DNA of 64,000 nucleotides from Duganella guangzhouensis (GTDB taxonomy: Bacteria; Pseudomonadota; Gammaproteobacteria; Burkholderiales; Burkholderiaceae_D). Shown here piece by piece: positions 63,125-64,000 of the stretch. Position 1 is the stretch's first letter. Each line of letters opens with the position of its first letter. Under the pieces are notes generated by a model. The model was given only the letters and a program-made list of their open reading frames with translations, was not told where the DNA came from and did not search any database. A program made the translations under genes and the position numbers. The stretch lies in assembly GCF_009674535.1 (NCBI RefSeq), contig NZ_WKJK01000017.1, forward strand, positions 1 to 64,000. Direction: 5' to 3'.

Positions 63125-64000
63125 ATGAGCAGATTCACCCCACCGGAAGCGGTCGCGGTCGAGCAGGCCGCCGCCGCAGCTGGAGCCGCGAGCGCCGGCC
63201 GCTTCCGCTATGTGATCCTGGCGCTGATCTTCGTCGCCACGGTAATTAACTACGCCGACCGCGCCACGCTGTCGATTGCCGGCACCGCAGTGTCGAAAGA
63301 CCTGGGCCTGAGCCCGAGCCAACTGGGTATCGTGTTCTCTGCCTTCGCCTGGGCTTACGTGATTGGCCAGGTGCCGGGCGGCTGGCTGCTGGACCGCTAC
63401 GGCGCCAAGCGCGTATACGGCGCCAGCATCGTGCTGTGGTCCTTGTGCACGCTGGCGCAGGGCTTTGTGCATTTCAGCGCCGGTGTCGCGATGGCGGTGG
63501 CCTCGCTGTTCCTGCTGCGTTTCATCCTCGGGCTGGTGGAGTCGCCGGCCTTCCCCGGCAATGCGCGCGTGGTGTCGACCTGGTTTCCAACCGGAGAACG
63601 TGGCCTGGCCACGGCGCTGTTCAACTCCGCGCAGTATCTGGCGGTGGTGTTGTTTACACCGCTGATGGCATGGCTGACCCACGTCTTCGGTTGGCAGCAT
63701 GTGTTTGTGTTCATGGGCTGTCTGGGGCTGGCGCTGGCCGCCTGCTGGTACTGGCTGATGGGCGAACCCAAGACTCATTCGCGCATGTCGGCCGGCGAAC
63801 TGCAATTCATCGAGGCTGGCGGCGCGCTGACCAATCTGGATAACGCGGTGCAGAACGCCAAGCCGAAACAGAAATGGTCGCAAGTGAAGCAGCTGTTCAC
63901 CAGCCGCATGATGTGGGGCGTGTACATCGGCCAGTACTGCATTACCTCGCTGACCTACTTCTTCATCACCTGGTTCCCGATTTATCTGATCAAGGGACGT
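63125..64000 (+). CDS. MFS transporter of the ACS (sugar-acid/hexuronate) family, 3' end outside window
   Basis: The first 292 residues are present and the frame is open at the window edge. TM1 motif FVATVINYADRATLSIAG, loop 2-3 GGWLLDRYGAKRVYG and RFILGLVESPAFPGNARVV are typical of the GudP/ExuT/phthalate anion:cation symporter family. GGAGGAG lies upstream of the ATG at 63125. Co-directional with the dehydrogenase, 68 bp apart, with a 7-bp hairpin between them. Confidence 0.92.
   Translation, partial: MSRFTPPEAVAVEQAAAAAGAASAGRFRYVILALIFVATVINYADRATLSIAGTAVSKDLGLSPSQLGIVFSAFAWAYVIGQVPGGWLLDRYGAKRVYGASIVLWSLCTLAQGFVHFSAGVAMAVASLFLLRFILGLVESPAFPGNARVVSTWFPTGERGLATALFNSAQYLAVVLFTPLMAWLTHVFGWQHVFVFMGCLGLALAACWYWLMGEPKTHSRMSAGELQFIEAGGALTNLDNAVQNAKPKQKWSQVKQLFTSRMMWGVYIGQYCITSLTYFFITWFPIYLIKGR

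Noticed and set aside
1..64000. CRISPR arrays, tRNA/rRNA genes, intact IS elements, phage genes
   Set aside because: No regular short repeats, cloverleaf-like sequence, transposase motifs or phage structural genes were seen on reading.

Overview
The window is GC-rich, densely packed DNA with the gene content of a soil or plant-associated betaproteobacterium. The overall gene mix fits Oxalobacteraceae (Duganella, Massilia, Janthinobacterium or relatives); this is a judgement from gene content, not from a search. About 55 protein genes are present. I saw no rRNA or tRNA genes, CRISPR array or intact insertion sequence. Both edges cut a gene: an NRPS on the left and an MFS transporter on the right.

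Region 1 (1-17100) is a peptide siderophore locus. Two NRPS proteins end in an unusual C-PCP pair with no adenylation or thioesterase domain. The one complete adenylation domain carries an aspartate code (DLTKIGHVGK by my alignment) and is followed by an epimerase. Around them lie a TonB-dependent receptor, a 2,4-diaminobutyrate aminotransferase, a PvdQ-like periplasmic acylase, an FhuF-type reductase, a PvdE-like exporter and a PepSY (FpvG-like) membrane protein. Three exact and one near match to TAAA-N17-CGTC, the promoter form of iron-starvation sigma factors such as OrbS and PvdS, sit in the two divergent intergenic gaps. The logic is an ornibactin-like NRPS end joined to pyoverdine-like periplasmic maturation.

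Region 2 (17108-22192) holds mntP behind a yybP-ykoY manganese riboswitch, a DUF4214-type methyltransferase, a malate:quinone oxidoreductase with a Tat-like leader, and an orphan amino-acid-type binding protein. Region 3 (22410-28830) is a redox/detoxification group: an SRPBCC protein, two LysR regulators overlapping by 4 bp, then VOC protein, MDR oxidoreductase, Old Yellow Enzyme and DHA2 efflux pump.

Region 4 (29162-40595) is a guanidine-utilisation operon. A guanidine-I (ykkC) riboswitch with a terminator precedes a NitT/TauT-type ABC importer, two DUF1989 proteins (carboxyguanidine deiminase), a biotin-dependent guanidine/urea carboxylase, a TorF-like porin, allophanate hydrolase, and a bioB gene broken by an internal deletion. 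Next to it is a Fic gene with a premature stop and its catalytic core deleted.

Region 5 (41576-64000) is a mosaic of small units: EamA exporter/XRE-cupin regulator; APC permease; a molybdenum oxidoreductase (IorA/IorB-like plus XdhC) next to an AraC regulator; CMD protein-cupin-YahK-NepI-like set; a short RarA-like ATPase; an EmrA/EmrB/outer-membrane-factor tripartite pump with a TetR regulator; a possible toxin remnant with a small immunity-like gene; an AEC transporter; and a LysR-controlled hydroxyacid dehydrogenase plus sugar-acid MFS transporter.
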